Positions 34,475 to 42,874 of a DNA stretch of 64,000 nt are shown here, one piece after another. The translations under genes and the position numbers were made by a program. The notes under the pieces were generated by a model. That model was not told the DNA's origin, did not search any database, and worked only from the letters and a program-made list of their open reading frames with translations. Numbering within the stretch: the stretch's first letter is position 1; every line of letters begins with the position of its first letter. Source of the DNA: Mesorhizobium_K quangtriensis (GTDB lineage Bacteria > Pseudomonadota > Alphaproteobacteria > Rhizobiales > Rhizobiaceae); NCBI RefSeq assembly GCF_040081925.1, contig NZ_JBEBMF010000001.1, forward strand, positions 1,178,001 through 1,242,000, read 5' to 3'.

Positions 34475-35404
34475 TTATCCAGTTCTGAGTTCGTTTCCGT
34501 CGGTGGTTCTGCCCTGCTGGGCGGGTGAAGCCGCGGGCGCTTGCGCGGAGCCGTTGGCATAGCGCAGCGCGAGCGACCGTCGCGGGGTGAAGGTGCTGGC
34601 GAACTCTTCCGGTGTCTGCCAGGCAATCTGTGAGTGCGGCCGGGCCGTGTTGTAGTCGGCGCGCCACAGGGCGGTCGCGACACGCGCCTGGGCCAGCGAG
34701 GTGAACAGCGTCTCGTTGAGCAGTTCATCCCGCAGGCGGCCGTTGAAGCTCTCGATGAAGCCGTTCTGCATCGGCTTGCCGGGCGCGATGTAATGCCATT
34801 CGACGCGGTTCTGATCGGCCCAGGCGAGGATGGCGTTCGAGGTGAACTCGCTGCCATTGTCGCTGACGATCATTCTCGGCCGACCGCGCTCGGCAACCAG
34901 CCGATCGAGTTCGCGGGCGACCCTCATGCCCGAGAGCGACGTGTCGACGACCAGCGTCAGGCACTCCCGCGTGCAGTCATCAACGACGGCCAGGATGCGG
35001 AAGCGCCGCCCGTCTGTGAGCTGGCCCGACACGAAGTCGAGCGACCATCGCTCGTCGGGGCGCAGCGGCACCAGCATCGGCGCCCTGGTCCCGATCGCCC
35101 GCTTGCGGCCGCCACGGCGGCGAACAGCAAGCTTCTCCTCCCGGTAGAGCCGGAACAGTTTCTTGTGGTTCACGACGAGGCCTTCGCGCCTCAGCATCAC
35201 GAGAAGACGCCGGTAGCCGAACCGACGACGCTCATGCGCGATCGCCTTCATCCGCTCCCGAACCTCGCGGTCGTCGGGACGGATGGTCTCGTAGCGAACC
35301 GTCATGCGGCAGCAGCCGATGGCTTTACACGCCCGCCGTTCGCTCATCCCGAAAGCACCCTTCAGACGAGCGACAGCTTTCCGCTTGGCTGCGGGCGTCA
35401 CCAT
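34475..35404 (-). CDS. IS3-family transposase OrfB (DDE integrase core)
   Basis: The 309-residue protein begins MVTPAAKRKAVARLKG and has the HTH_21 segment (ERRRFGYRRLLVMLRREG), then the integrase core. The DDE residues are visible: Asp in RWSLDFVSGQL, Asp in RMIVSDNGSEFTS and Glu in NGFIESFNGRLRDELLN. It cuts and joins the IS ends. It normally works as an OrfAB fusion made by a -1 frameshift near the A-rich GGGAAAGAAATG stretch at about 35400, but orfA in this copy carries its own frame error. Confidence 0.92.
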   Translation of the reverse strand: MVTPAAKRKAVARLKGAFGMSERRACKAIGCCRMTVRYETIRPDDREVRERMKAIAHERRRFGYRRLLVMLRREGLVVNHKKLFRLYREEKLAVRRRGGRKRAIGTRAPMLVPLRPDERWSLDFVSGQLTDGRRFRILAVVDDCTRECLTLVVDTSLSGMRVARELDRLVAERGRPRMIVSDNGSEFTSNAILAWADQNRVEWHYIAPGKPMQNGFIESFNGRLRDELLNETLFTSLAQARVATALWRADYNTARPHSQIAWQTPEEFASTFTPRRSLALRYANGSAQAPAASPAQQGRTTDGNELRTG

Positions 35405-35665
35405 TTCTTTCCCACGAGATCCTTCAGCGCCGCATTGTCGAGCATGGCGTCGGCCAGCAGACGCTTCAGCCTCGTGTTCTCGTCCTCCAGCGCCTTCAGC
35501 CGGCGCGCCTCCGAGACGTCCATCCCGCCGAAGCGGGCCTTCCACTTGTAGATCGAGGCGTCGCTGACCCCGTGCTTGCGGCACAAGTCGGCGACCGAAA
35601 CCCCGGCCTCATGCTCCTTCAGAATTCCGATGATCTGGCTCTTCAGAGAAGCGGCTGCGCTTCAT
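35398..35665 (-). pseudogene. IS3-family OrfA with single-base frameshift
   Basis: Read from the ATG at 35663-35665, the start MKRSRFSEE is normal, but one extra base at 35637-35638 (reverse strand GAGCCAG where GAGCAG is expected) shifts the frame. After it the HTH protein continues as IIGILKEHEAGVSVADLC and then the leucine-zipper part, LEDENTRLKRLLADAML. The protein therefore cannot be made from its usual start, and this IS copy is probably immobile unless complemented. Confidence 0.8.
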
Positions 35666-35726
35666 GTCCTGGTCCTCTCAATGGGCCAGAACGAACTTCA
35701 ATCCGGATTAGATCGCGGGGGCAACG

Positions 35727-36050
35727 TCAGCGGTTCAGCGTCTGCACGACGCGCTTTTCGCACGCGCGTCCCAGAAGTAACCGTGCAATCGCCTCCCGGG
35801 CAGCGGAAGGATCAGGCGCGGGAGCTCTTCGAACCTCTTGGAAAACCGCGTCGAAGCCGCCTGTGTTTTCCGTCCTAGTGGTCAGGAAATGATAGGCCTT
35901 CACTGCATCGGGCTGGTCAGCGTTCTGTTGCGTGAGGCGGCGGGCATCCGACCGATCGAGGAAAACGCAGGCGGGGACGAGACCCGAGAGTTGGCCGGCG
36001 AAGGGCTCAACATGGCGAGGTGGAACGGCTTGCAAAGCTGATGTCGTCAT
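35727..36050 (-). pseudogene. Hypothetical reading frame cut by the IS end
   Basis: An open frame of 107 codons starts at 36050 (MTTSALQAVPPRHVEP) and runs into the IS terminal repeat, where its stop lies. It contains LVPACVFLDRSDARRL and DAVKAYHFLTTR. I recognise no family. It looks like the first part of a gene whose remainder was lost when the IS inserted or caused a deletion. Confidence 0.4.
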
Positions 36051-36122
36051 AGCATGTGGCTAATCGCGCGGCTAAGGGACGTTATGGGCCCGATAGTTTT
36101 CCCCCGAAGTCTGACAGCGATG

Positions 36123-36144
36123 TGGCGACCCGGTGGCGACCCGG
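36123..36144 (+). repeat. Boundary motif, copy 3
   Basis: This is the same double TGGCGACCCGG motif as at 15248-15269, located 84 bases before the tRNA-Thr 3' end, inside the element's right end. Copy 1 has nearly the same spacing to the left attachment copy. Confidence 0.7.
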
Positions 36145-36206
36145 CATGGGATTATCGCCGCAGCTGCACTCTGCTCAGAGAAAATCCAATAAAATCAGCG
36201 CGTTAG

Positions 36207-36282
36207 TGGTGCCGCTTGCGTGACTCGAACACGCGACCCCATCATTACGAATGATGTGCTCTACCAACTGAGCTAAAGCGGC
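36207..36282 (-). tRNA. tRNA-Thr (anticodon CGT), integration target
   Basis: The reverse strand folds as a complete 76-nt tRNA: acceptor arm GCCGCTT paired with AAGCGGC, D-arm GCTC-AGTTGGTA-GAGC, anticodon stem CATCA/TGATG with loop TTCGTAA giving anticodon CGT (reads ACG, threonine), T-arm GCGTG-TTCGAGT-CACGC, discriminator A and an encoded CCA. Its 3' end (36207) faces the element. The part from the anticodon loop to CCA, 36207-36252, is duplicated at 15084-15129 and is attR. The gene stays intact because the element carries the replacing 3' sequence. Confidence 0.97.
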
Positions 36283-36455
36283 GACCGCCTTCGGCGTGGA
36301 GCCGACGGATTGGTGCGCGTGATAGCCGCAATGCGCGGCGAATTCAAGCCGCGCTCTGTGCCATTCGAAAATTCGTCGCTGTATCGCCTTCGCAGCTTAA
36401 CTTTCCACCGGCGAGGCGGTAAACGGGAAATCCAAAGCGCTTTGGAGGATTAGGA

Positions 36456-37238
36456 ATGATACGAGCGGTAGTGTGGGGCGAGAACGTACACGAGCAGACG
36501 AGCGACGTCGTGCGCGCCATTTATCCCGAAGGCATGCACGCGACCATCGCTTCGGCGCTGGAGCAGGACAAGGCCATCGAGGTCTCCACCGCCACGCTTC
36601 AGGAGCCCGAGCACGGTCTGTCCGAGGAGCGTCTGGCGGCAACCGACGTGCTGCTGTGGTGGGGCCACGCCGCGCATGGCGAGGTGAAGGACGAGGTGGT
36701 CGAGCGCGTCGCGCGTCGCGTCTGGGAGGGGATGGGTCTGATCGTTCTGCATTCCGGCCATTATTCCAAGATTTTCAAACGGTTGATGGGCACGCCGTGC
36801 TCGCTGAAATGGCGTGAAGCCGGCGAGCGCGAGCGCGCCTGGGCGATCAACCGTGGCCACCCGATTGCGCAAGGGGTTGGCGAGTGCATCGAGATCGCCG
36901 AGACCGAGATGTATGGCGAGCCCTTCGCGGTGCCGGAGCCGATGGAAACGGTCTTCGTCTCTTGGTACGAGGGAGGCGAGGTATTCCGCTCCGGTATGAC
37001 GTGGCAGCGCGGGGCCGGCAGGATCTTCTATTTCTCGCCCGGCCACGAAACCTATCCGATCTACCATAACGAAGGCGTGCGGCAGGTCTTGCGCAATGCC
37101 GTACACTGGGCCAACAACCCCGCGCCGGCCTGGGCGGCAATCACCGATGCGCCCAATGTCCCGGTCGGGCAAACCAAGGAAAAGATCGTGCAGAAGGGTG
37201 CACGGCTGCATGCCGATGGTGACAAGGGACTGAGCTGA
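36456..37238 (+). CDS. thuA: ThuA family protein (trehalose utilisation)
   Basis: This 260-residue protein begins MIRAVVWGENVHEQTSDVVR, the N-terminal strand of ThuA, and keeps ATDVLLWWGHAAHGEV, GLIVLHSGHYSKIFKRLMG and the glutamine-amidotransferase-like fold's downstream blocks (GRIFYFSPGHETYPIY near residues 189-204). ThuA lacks a true catalytic Cys triad. In Sinorhizobium, thuAB acts in conversion of trehalose and related disaccharides through 3-keto derivatives. An AGGAGG-like site (GGAGGATTAGG) lies before the ATG. It is followed 9 bp later by thuB, so the pair is an operon; the transporter genes thuEFGK are not present here. Confidence 0.93.
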   Translation: MIRAVVWGENVHEQTSDVVRAIYPEGMHATIASALEQDKAIEVSTATLQEPEHGLSEERLAATDVLLWWGHAAHGEVKDEVVERVARRVWEGMGLIVLHSGHYSKIFKRLMGTPCSLKWREAGERERAWAINRGHPIAQGVGECIEIAETEMYGEPFAVPEPMETVFVSWYEGGEVFRSGMTWQRGAGRIFYFSPGHETYPIYHNEGVRQVLRNAVHWANNPAPAWAAITDAPNVPVGQTKEKIVQKGARLHADGDKGLS

Positions 37239-37247
37239 GGCCACCTC

Positions 37248-38297
37248 ATGAAGAAAATTCTTCTTCTCGGCACGGGCGGTATCGCGGCACATCATATCGA
37301 GGAATTCGCCGCGGTCCCGGAATGCGAGATCGTCGGTTGCATCGACAGCATTCCTGGGAAAGCGGCGGCATTCGCGCGCGCGAACGGCATCGAGCGCGCC
37401 TTCGATAGCCTCGAAGAAGCGATCCGATGGGGCGGATTTGACGCGGCGATCAACTGCACGCCGGACGGCGTCCACAAGGCGACGACGCTCGCGCTGATCG
37501 CTGCCGGCAAGCATGTGCTTTGTGAAAAACCGCTCGCGCCGACCTATGCGGACGCGCTGGAGATGACCGAGGCGGCGGAGCGCGCCGGGCTGGTCAATAT
37601 GGTGAACCTCACCTACCGCAATTCGCCCGCCCTGCAGAAGGCACGCGAACTGGTCGAGACGGGCGAGATTGGCGCCTTGCGTCATGTCGAGGCGGCCTAC
37701 CGGCAAAGCTGGCTGGTCTCCAAGGCATGGGGCGATGCGCTGAAGGAACCGATGTGGCTTTGGCGTCAGTCGATCGCACATGGCTCGACGGGCGTCCTCG
37801 GCGATGTAGGCATCCACATCCTCGATTTCGCTTCCTTTGGCGCGGCCGACGGTTTCGCCAGCCTGAAAGCCGACCTTGTGACTTTCCCCAAAGTCGAGGG
37901 GAATCGCGTCGGCGACTATGTGCTGGACGCCAACGACAGTGTCGCAATGACGGCCCGGCTGCAGTCAGGCGCATTGGCGACCGTGGTTGCGACGCGTTTT
38001 GCCACCGGAAACCAGAACGAGCTTTCGCTTGCCCTGCACGGAACCAAAGGGGCGCTCAAAGTCGAGACGGACGGCAAGAACTCCAGCCTTTCCGGCTGCC
38101 TTGGAGCCGACGTCGACACGGCAAGCTGGCGGGCCATAGACACCCCGCCGGTCAAGCGCAATGCGCGCCGCTTCGCCGATGCTTTGCTTGCGGGCAGGAA
38201 CGGCGATCCATCTTTCCGGCGTGCAGCGGAGATCCAGAAGCTCATCGACGGAGCATTCGAGAGTTCGGCAGAAGATCGGACGGTGACTTTCTCCTGA
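37248..38297 (+). CDS. thuB: Gfo/Idh/MocA-family oxidoreductase (ThuB)
   Basis: The 349-residue enzyme starts with a Rossmann motif KILLLGTGGIAAHHIEEFA and has the family's second signature CEKPLAPTYADALEM (E-K-P, residues 88-102), where the lysine is catalytic. The C-terminal alpha/beta domain is complete. It should oxidise or reduce a sugar with NAD(P) in the cytoplasm, and its position after thuA identifies it as ThuB, the dehydrogenase of the trehalose/palatinose pathway. A hairpin at 38303-38331 follows the stop. Confidence 0.9.
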   Translation: MKKILLLGTGGIAAHHIEEFAAVPECEIVGCIDSIPGKAAAFARANGIERAFDSLEEAIRWGGFDAAINCTPDGVHKATTLALIAAGKHVLCEKPLAPTYADALEMTEAAERAGLVNMVNLTYRNSPALQKARELVETGEIGALRHVEAAYRQSWLVSKAWGDALKEPMWLWRQSIAHGSTGVLGDVGIHILDFASFGAADGFASLKADLVTFPKVEGNRVGDYVLDANDSVAMTARLQSGALATVVATRFATGNQNELSLALHGTKGALKVETDGKNSSLSGCLGADVDTASWRAIDTPPVKRNARRFADALLAGRNGDPSFRRAAEIQKLIDGAFESSAEDRTVTFS

Positions 38298-38302
38298 AGC
38301 CT

Positions 38303-38331
38303 CGGCGGCAGATTCTGGAGCATTGCCGCCG
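38303..38331 (+). terminator. Possible terminator hairpin after thuB
   Basis: Eight-base arms CGGCGGCA (38303-38310) and TGCCGCCG (38324-38331) pair around a 13-base loop just after the thuB stop. No T-run follows, so termination may be weak. Confidence 0.35.
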
Positions 38332-38405
38332 CAAGACGTTGCCTCATCGCTTTCATGGGGTTAACCATCGCTCATGCGAATGGTCGCGATGGGGAAGAGC
38401 GGTAA

Positions 38406-39587
38406 TTGGATCCGGTAGAAAAGGCGATCCGTAGCGCGCTTGAGAAGGGAGACGCACAGGACAGGACCTTCCGCGAGAAGGTCTATCGGTCCGCGTTTGC
38501 CGCGCTCGAGCGTTCGACGCAGTCCAATCCGCAACTGACGGTTGAGATGGCCATCAAGCGCAGGCAGAACCTGCAGGCCCGGATCACCAGCATAGAGGCG
38601 GAATATGTAGGGCCGCAGCCCCTGCCGGTCGGGCCGGAAGAGATTGCCGACGTGCTGGCCGACGCGGTTGAAATCCAGGGCAACGCCGCCCCGGTTCCGT
38701 CCGTCGATGAAACCCCTCGCGATTCCGGACGCGGCGCGGCAGCGCCGCCGGTGGGTATCGATGCCGGAACGCCGGCAGGCCATGCGCCTTCCGTGGATAT
38801 CGGCGCCACCACCGCGCGGGAAGTCGGGGAGCCGGACTTCGGGACACCCGATATCGGCGTTCCGGTTCGCGGCGAGCCGCCTCTGGCCGGCACGCCTGCC
38901 GCAACGGTCGCGCCCGATCGCGATGAGCGTCGTGCGCGCCGTCGCAGGCCGTTCGCGGCAATGTTCATGATCCTGACCCTGCTTTGCATCGCAGCGATAG
39001 GAGGCTGGTGGGGTTACCAGACAGGCCTGTTCGATTTCCTCTCGTCCCCGCGCGTCGCCTCGCCGCCGCAACTGGTCGAGGAAGACGATTTCGATCCGGG
39101 ACCGGATGGGTCGGCCGAGCCGGGCGACCTTGGCGGTTCGCAGGAACTGCGCAACTGGATAACCGTGTTTTCGCCGGGCGACCCTTCCGGCGTGAACGCG
39201 CCGACAGGCGCGACGGCCGATGTGAGCCAGGACGAGTCGGGATCGTTCATCAGGATACGCTCCGGCTCCGATGGCGCGGATGTCATCTTCGACGTTGGCC
39301 AAGGCGTGCTCGAACAGATTGCCGGCAAGAAGGCGGTCTTCGACGTATCGGCCCGCGCCGAGGATGGCCAGCAGACGCAGATCTCCATCAGTTGCGACTT
39401 TGGCGAAATGGGCGACTGCGGCCGCAAGCGCTATGCCGTCGGCTATGAGCGCGGCGAATATCTGTTCGACGTGGCGCTTCCCGCCAACAAGCCGGGCGCG
39501 GGCGGCTCGATCGCCATCAATTCCGACTTCGCCAACGAGGGCAAGGCAGTCGACATCTACGAGATCAAGGTCTCGGTGGTGGAGTGA
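38406..39587 (+). CDS. Single-pass membrane protein with extracytoplasmic beta-rich domain, unknown
   Basis: The frame starts at a TTG at 38406 (GGGAAGAG site) and encodes 393 residues. Residues 1-70 are a charged helical cytoplasmic part (EKAIRSALEKGDAQDRTFRE, ending ARITSIEAEYVG). Then comes a Pro/Gly-rich linker (70-175), an arginine cluster and one membrane segment (MFMILTLLCIAAIGGWWGYQ, residues 185-204). The last 140 residues are predicted extracytoplasmic and beta-rich (IRSGSDGADVIFDVGQGV), resembling a carbohydrate-binding-type sandwich. No family is recognised; the layout looks like an envelope sensor or anchor. It precedes the convergent ligase gene by 17 bp. Confidence 0.75.
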   Translation: MDPVEKAIRSALEKGDAQDRTFREKVYRSAFAALERSTQSNPQLTVEMAIKRRQNLQARITSIEAEYVGPQPLPVGPEEIADVLADAVEIQGNAAPVPSVDETPRDSGRGAAAPPVGIDAGTPAGHAPSVDIGATTAREVGEPDFGTPDIGVPVRGEPPLAGTPAATVAPDRDERRARRRRPFAAMFMILTLLCIAAIGGWWGYQTGLFDFLSSPRVASPPQLVEEDDFDPGPDGSAEPGDLGGSQELRNWITVFSPGDPSGVNAPTGATADVSQDESGSFIRIRSGSDGADVIFDVGQGVLEQIAGKKAVFDVSARAEDGQQTQISISCDFGEMGDCGRKRYAVGYERGEYLFDVALPANKPGAGGSIAINSDFANEGKAVDIYEIKVSVVE

Positions 39588-39604
39588 CGGGCTCGCCATA
39601 GCCG

Positions 39605-41206
39605 TCAATCCAGCATCGCCCGAAGCGTCTCGATCCTGTCCGCCTCGATGGTCGGCTTGTCCCAGCGCAGCCGCGAGATGCGAGGAAAGCGCATGGCGAC
39701 GCCGGACTTGTGCCGCGTCGAGCGGTTGAGCCCCTCGAACGCAACTTCCAGCACCAGCCCGTTGTCGCGGTCGGCGCGCACCGAGCGCACGGGGCCAAAA
39801 CGCTCGATCGTGTTGTCACGCACGAACTTGTCGATTTGCTTCAGTTCCTCGTCGGTGAAGCCAAAATAGGCCTTGCCGACCGGCACCAGTTCCTCTTCGC
39901 CTGCCGCCCCCTGCCAGACGCCGAACGTATAGTCCGAATAGAAACTCGATCGCTTGCCGTGGCCGCGCTGGGCATACATCAGCACGGCGTCGACCGTGTG
40001 CGGATCGCGCTTCCATTTGAACCACGGCCCCTTCGGTCGTCCCGCCAGATAGGGCGAATCAAGCCGCTTCAGCATCACGCCCTCGATGATCGGGTGGGGC
40101 GGGTTTGTCCGCATCTGGTTGAGCTCCTCCCAATCCGTGAAGTGTGCGAGCGGTGAAAGATCGAACCGGCGTGGATCGAGCGTGGCCACAAACGCTTCCA
40201 GTCGCCTGCGGCGCTCGATGAAGGGCAGGGGACGCAGGTCTTCCTCCCCAAGCTGCAATATGTCGTAGCAGCGCATGAAGGCGGGAAATTTCTCGCGGAT
40301 TTTGGGTGACACCGACTTCCGGTTCAGCCGCTGCTGCAAGTCGGAAAACGTTCCCGTCGCCTCGCTCGGGTCGCCGACCAGAAGTTCGCCATCGAGTGCA
40401 GCGGAGAAATCCATAGCGTCCACGAGGTCGGGAAACGCGCCGGACACATCATCGCCGGTACGCGAATAGAGCCGGCGGATGCCGCCTTCCGAAACGGCCT
40501 GAACGCGGATGCCGTCCCATTTCCATTCCGCGGCATAGTCGGCGGGTTCAAGCTTTTCGAGGTCGCGGTCCTCGACCGGGTTCGACAGCATGACCGGGCG
40601 GAACAGCGCCTTCGCCGCCTTTTCGGGTTTGGGCGCCTTGCCTTCCAGCCAGGCGAACAGCTCCGTATAGGGCGGCTTCAGCCCATGCCAGAGTTCCTCG
40701 ATCTCCGCCACGTCGACCTTGCCGAAATCGGCGAGCGCCTGCTTGGCCAACCGCGCCGAGACGCCGATGCGCAGGCCGCCCGTGACGAGCTTGATGATGG
40801 CGAAGCGCGCCTCGATGCCGGCGCTGTTGAGCAGTCGCGCCAGCACGGTCGGGCCGTCCGAGCGGCTGGCCGATTGCAGCGCATCCACCACCTCGCCGAG
40901 CGTGGGCGTATGGTTTGGTTTGAGGTGCAGCGGCGGTTCCGGCCAGACGAGCGAGACAGTTTCGGCGAGGTCCCCGACATAGTCGTAGGAATAGCCGAAC
41001 AGCACCGGGTCCATCCGCTCGGTGACGAGCGCGCGCAGCATGGCGGGCTTGATGGCAGCGATCGACAGGTCGCCCGTGATCGCAGCAAGCGCGTAACCAC
41101 GGTCAGGATCCTCGACGGCGCGGAAATAATCGACCAGCAGCGTCAGCTTGCCGTTGCGCGCTGGCGTCAGGACCAAGCGGTCGAGGAGTTCGGCGAAGCG
41201 ATTCAT
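39605..41206 (-). CDS. ATP-dependent DNA ligase, cisplatin-damage-response type
   Basis: This 533-residue enzyme joins nicked DNA. The adenylation motif I is EWKWDGIR with Lys229 as the AMP acceptor, followed by ALDGELLVGDP (motif III-like) and later EGVMLKRLDSPYLAGR (motif IV) and WFKWKRDP (motif V). The N-terminal 200 residues are the helical DNA-binding domain (LLDRLVLTPARNGKLTLLVDYF). This is the stand-alone ligase of the four-gene set with MBL exonuclease, Lhr-type helicase and PdeM. The exonuclease lies 169 bp upstream on the same strand; the helicase and PdeM are on the other strand further right. Confidence 0.93.
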   Translation of the reverse strand: MNRFAELLDRLVLTPARNGKLTLLVDYFRAVEDPDRGYALAAITGDLSIAAIKPAMLRALVTERMDPVLFGYSYDYVGDLAETVSLVWPEPPLHLKPNHTPTLGEVVDALQSASRSDGPTVLARLLNSAGIEARFAIIKLVTGGLRIGVSARLAKQALADFGKVDVAEIEELWHGLKPPYTELFAWLEGKAPKPEKAAKALFRPVMLSNPVEDRDLEKLEPADYAAEWKWDGIRVQAVSEGGIRRLYSRTGDDVSGAFPDLVDAMDFSAALDGELLVGDPSEATGTFSDLQQRLNRKSVSPKIREKFPAFMRCYDILQLGEEDLRPLPFIERRRRLEAFVATLDPRRFDLSPLAHFTDWEELNQMRTNPPHPIIEGVMLKRLDSPYLAGRPKGPWFKWKRDPHTVDAVLMYAQRGHGKRSSFYSDYTFGVWQGAAGEEELVPVGKAYFGFTDEELKQIDKFVRDNTIERFGPVRSVRADRDNGLVLEVAFEGLNRSTRHKSGVAMRFPRISRLRWDKPTIEADRIETLRAMLD

Positions 41207-41304
41207 GGCCGGCCGCTTTCGCTGGGTAGCGTCCGGGGGGAGATCGGCAGTTGCAGTGGCGTCGCCTTACCAGCACCGCATGGGATTGGCGAAAGTCGTG
41301 ATGA

Positions 41305-41357
41305 CGTCTGATCTCCCCCCTTGAGGGGGAGATGGCCGGCAGGCCAGAGGGGGGTAT
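41305..41357. repeat. REP-like palindromic element
   Basis: A hairpin ATCTCCCCCC-TTG-AGGGGGAGAT (41311-41333) is followed by a GGCCGGCAGGCC inverted segment and AGAGGGGG. This resembles intergenic palindromes that are frequent in Mesorhizobium genomes, judged from memory. It lies between the ligase and exonuclease genes. Confidence 0.6.
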
Positions 41358-41375
41358 GAGGCAGAGCAGAAGCCA

Positions 41376-42386
41376 TCAATCGCCCTCGTCCTCATACCCT
41401 ACTAGATGCAGCGCCTTGGCCGCGATGCTCTGCAATTCGCACCAGCGCACAAGCGCTTCCTCACGCCCATGCGTCACCCAGATTTCGCCAGCGCCGGTTT
41501 CGACGATCGTCTCCAGCAATTCGTCCCAATCGGAATGGTCGGAGATGATAAGCGGCAGTTCGACGCCCCCCTGCTTGGCACGCTGGCGGATGCGCATCCA
41601 GCCGGAGGCAAAGGCGGAAATCGGGTCGGGGAAGCGCCGCGCCCAGCGGTCGGCGAAGGCCGATGGCGGGCCAACCACGATCGCCCCGGCGAAGTCGCCT
41701 TTCGCGCCGCCTTCGACCGTTGCCGGCCGGAGGTCGCCGAGGTCGATGCCCTGCGACTGGTAGTAGTCGCAAAGCTTCGCCAGCGCGCCGTGGATGAACA
41801 CCGGCTTCTCGTAACCGGCATCGCGGATCAGCCGGATGACGCGCTGCGCCTTGCCAAGCGCATAGGCGCCGACCAGATGCGCCCGCTCCGGAAACTGCTC
41901 GGTCGAGCGGATGAGCTTGCCGATCTCATGGGTATCGGGCGGGTGACGGAAGACCGGCAGGCCAAACGTCGCTTCGGTGATGAAGACATCGCACCGGATA
42001 GGCTCGAAAGGTTGGCTCGTTGCGTCCGGCCGGCGCTTGTAGTCACCCGATGCCACGATGCGCGTGCCGTCATGTTCGACGCAGATCTGGGCGGAACCCA
42101 GCACATGGCCGGCCGGATGGAAGGTCACATCCACACCATTGACCTGGATAGTCTCGCCGAAAGCCGCGGCTTGCGTCGAGCCAGCGAAATCCTCGCCGTA
42201 TCGAAGCCCCATGATGTCGAGCGTCTGCTGCGTCGCCAGCACTGCGTCATGGCCGGCCCGTGCATGGTCGGAATGGCCATGGGTGATCAGCGCGCGCGCC
42301 ACGGGCCGCACCGGGTCGATGTAGAAATCTCCGGGTGGGCAATAGAGGCCTGCGGGTTTCGGGCAAAGGAGGTCGCGTGGGCGCAT
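41376..42386 (-). CDS. Ligase-associated DNA-damage-response exonuclease (MBL fold)
   Basis: The preferred start MRPRDLLCPKPAGLYCPPGDF at 42386 gives 336 residues; the in-frame extension to 42506 has no resemblance. The metallo-beta-lactamase/beta-CASP metal site is in LITHGHSDHARAGHD (H-x-H-x-D-H), with further ligands in HPAGHVLGSAQ and VASGDYKRRPD. The beta-CASP part (IISDHSDWDELLE) follows. It should trim DNA ends in a cytoplasmic repair pathway together with the ligase. The two genes form a minus-strand operon with a REP-like palindrome between. Confidence 0.9.
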   Translation of the reverse strand: MRPRDLLCPKPAGLYCPPGDFYIDPVRPVARALITHGHSDHARAGHDAVLATQQTLDIMGLRYGEDFAGSTQAAAFGETIQVNGVDVTFHPAGHVLGSAQICVEHDGTRIVASGDYKRRPDATSQPFEPIRCDVFITEATFGLPVFRHPPDTHEIGKLIRSTEQFPERAHLVGAYALGKAQRVIRLIRDAGYEKPVFIHGALAKLCDYYQSQGIDLGDLRPATVEGGAKGDFAGAIVVGPPSAFADRWARRFPDPISAFASGWMRIRQRAKQGGVELPLIISDHSDWDELLETIVETGAGEIWVTHGREEALVRWCELQSIAAKALHLVGYEDEGD

Positions 42387-42874
42387 GGCGCAAATGTAGG
42401 CATTCGGAAGCGTCGGGGAAGGGTGGGGGCGCGTGGTTGCTGACACGATGGTGGTTCTATCTTGGCGCACGTTCTCGTCGCCACGCCTCGTTTCCGATCT
42501 GGCCATTGCCGATTGTGTGGGAAGCGGCGCATGGCAGCGACGTCTTCAAAGTAATAATTATGACGCGCTGCCATGCGCCGCCGGCGTTTATCCCCCTGCC
42601 GGCGCCCGGCCCATCGGCTTCCGTTATTCTGGAAGCCGCGAGCGCTCGAGGCGGCAGACGGTCGGACGTCCCGCTCAGTCCAGCGGAAGCACCCGGCGCC
42701 ACACTTGCCCCTGAATGCTGGCTGTACACACCAGGTCCCACAGGCAAGTTGCGGGAAGGATTATCGTTCAGGCTGGAATGGCGTGGATAGAAACGGCGAA
42801 AAATTTCGTCGTGTCGAACGAAATCAATGGATTGGGTGAATGATGCATTCACACAAGTTGCCGAAAATATCCTG
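42387..42874. other. Gene-free region between exonuclease and TrmH genes
   Basis: These 488 bases lie upstream of the exonuclease and downstream of the TrmH-type gene. No RNA gene or repeat was found, and open frames here lack any family resemblance. The exonuclease promoter should lie in the left part. Confidence 0.5.

Larger units (their letters stand above)
34457..35729 (-). mobile_element. IS3-family insertion sequence (IS407-like), 1273 bp
   Basis: Imperfect inverted repeats of about 38 bp mark the ends: both begin TGACGTT-[A/G]-CCCCC and end AGTTCGTT. Inside, on the reverse strand, are the two overlapping IS3 frames orfA (35398-35665) and orfB (34475-35404). No target duplication could be matched at the ends (left flank GGCAG, right flank CGGTT), suggesting later deletion or rearrangement next to it. 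The copy lies at the right side of the tRNA-bounded element. Confidence 0.9.

Noticed and set aside
36450..37817. A 455-codon minus-strand frame opposite thuA and thuB
   Set aside because: Both thu genes are complete and well conserved on the plus strand; the reverse frame shows no domain.
38406..39608. A 415-codon minus-strand frame opposite the membrane protein gene
   Set aside because: Shadow frame without domains; the plus-strand frame has a clear membrane helix, linker and ribosome-binding site.
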